A stretch of DNA of 47,457 nt from Chloroflexota bacterium (GTDB lineage Bacteria; Chloroflexota; Dehalococcoidia; UBA2247; JAUWOP01): positions 1 through 47,457 of the forward strand of contig JAUWOP010000005.1 in NCBI GenBank assembly GCA_030612045.1, in the 5' to 3' direction. A program made the translations under genes and the position numbers. Below the pieces are notes generated by a model that saw only the letters and a program-made list of their open reading frames with translations, was not told the origin of the DNA and did not search any database. Of the stretch, positions 46,543-47,457 are shown piece by piece; the first letter of the stretch is position 1; each line of letters starts with the position of its first letter.

Positions 46543-46690
46543 ACTACTTCCCTCTCTTTCTAGGCGCTCTCATAACAGTACTAGCAGTTTACCCTAGTTT
46601 AAATACACTTCCTCCGATAAACCCAACCTTCAAAATCCAGCTCTTCTACCCTTGGCTTACTCTCATTCAAGATGTGCTAGTTTAGCATGA

Positions 46691-46817
46691 GATTACTGAA
46701 AAAGTCAAAGGTTTGCTCTTGACTTAACCCATGTTCTAAGACATTATTCACTCAGCAAATCTCTTAAGGAGTATATCCAATACTAAGAGCTAAATCAAGC
46801 CAGCTTTCCTTTTATGG
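46691..46817. repeat. ~127-bp direct repeat, copy B
   Basis: See copy A at 45662-45788. Confidence 0.9.
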
Positions 46818-46962
46818 AGTAGCATTGGCTAACCTCCTAAACAAAAATGGAGACTGACTTCTACACCAGTCTCCATTGCTATTACTTAGATGCTATAGAT
46901 GACCTGTATTTATTCTATATTAGAGTATGTTTCTTTATCGGTAATCTCTTAGAAATACTTGA

Positions 46963-47337
46963 TTACAGTGCAAGTGAGAAGTTCCCTTGTGCACCATTAT
47001 AGACAAGGAGACAGTGAGATAGCACATCACGACCTATGAGTGCTATCATCTGTAGCTTACCAATACTTTGTCCCATTAAGTCAACGCCAACGACTGAACT
47101 GAATTCTATATCAAACTTGGTGACTGGAAATCTGAATTTCGCCGGGTAGAGATTATGCTGGCTCAGTCCATTTGCAGTTCCAAGAGACACGACACCGATT
47201 GGGTTCACACCTAAATCGGAAATAATACGGCTGTCGACACAACTGCGAGTTGCCCCTGTATCAATCAAGGCGAATCCTGTTGCTGGTGATGGAATGGTCT
47301 CACCCTGCGATGTCAAGAATGAGGTGGTCCCCATCAT
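46963..47337 (-). CDS. Retropepsin-like aspartyl protease
   Basis: GFALIDTGATRSCVDSRIISDLG and LIGRDVLSHCLLVYNG: DTGAT active site plus the G-R-D hydrophobic motif. Confidence 0.75.
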   Translation of the reverse strand: MMGTTSFLTSQGETIPSPATGFALIDTGATRSCVDSRIISDLGVNPIGVVSLGTANGLSQHNLYPAKFRFPVTKFDIEFSSVVGVDLMGQSIGKLQMIALIGRDVLSHCLLVYNGAQGNFSLAL

Positions 47338-47457
47338 CAGGACAGAATAGGGGCTATGTTAAGATTGGGTCCCGCTACTCTCAGGGAGTCTGTTGTTAAG
47401 GTATCCAGTGTTAGGGATTCTACCACAACTCCATGGATAGCTTCCACCTGGCTTGAG

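Noticed and set aside
1-47457. tRNA/rRNA genes, CRISPR arrays, phage structural genes, intact transposases
   Set aside because: Looked for by eye on both strands and in the ORF track; none recognised.

Overview
The window is a bacterial chromosome segment. The left ~12 kb is accessory: toxin-antitoxin modules or remnants, a frameshifted SF1 helicase-nuclease, two DUF488 genes, RecQ, and intergenic repeats. The rest is mostly housekeeping: SurE, MFS, MnmE, UspA/TrkA/TrkA, PheA, Mfd, SSS symporter, BirA, DapF, DapL-like, HflX, DegV, CoA-transferase, split ADP-forming acyl-CoA synthetase, radical SAM, CCA-adding enzyme, CobQ, ComEA-like, CDF transporter, second HicBA, FdhD, LipA, LipB and Lpd. 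Three observations stand out. (1) A ~21-22 bp repeat (consensus about AGTGTAAGTGTTACGAAAAAG) lies between genes and inside genes (mfd x3 sites, birA, comEA-like, lpd, probably the hflX 5' end). It is always co-oriented with transcription, and the coding copies use one reading frame (SVSVTKK). (2) A family of MITE-like elements has RTAASYRYTCASC termini and 8-bp target duplications (five perfect by eye), including one nested inside another. It looks IS66-like. (3) Two BirA-operator-like palindromes are present, one before birA and one upstream of an SSS symporter, suggesting biotin-regulated transport. A helicase-nuclease/DUF488/DUF488/RecQ cluster is a candidate but partly decayed defence-type locus. 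All calls are by eye. No database search, alignment or folding was run.
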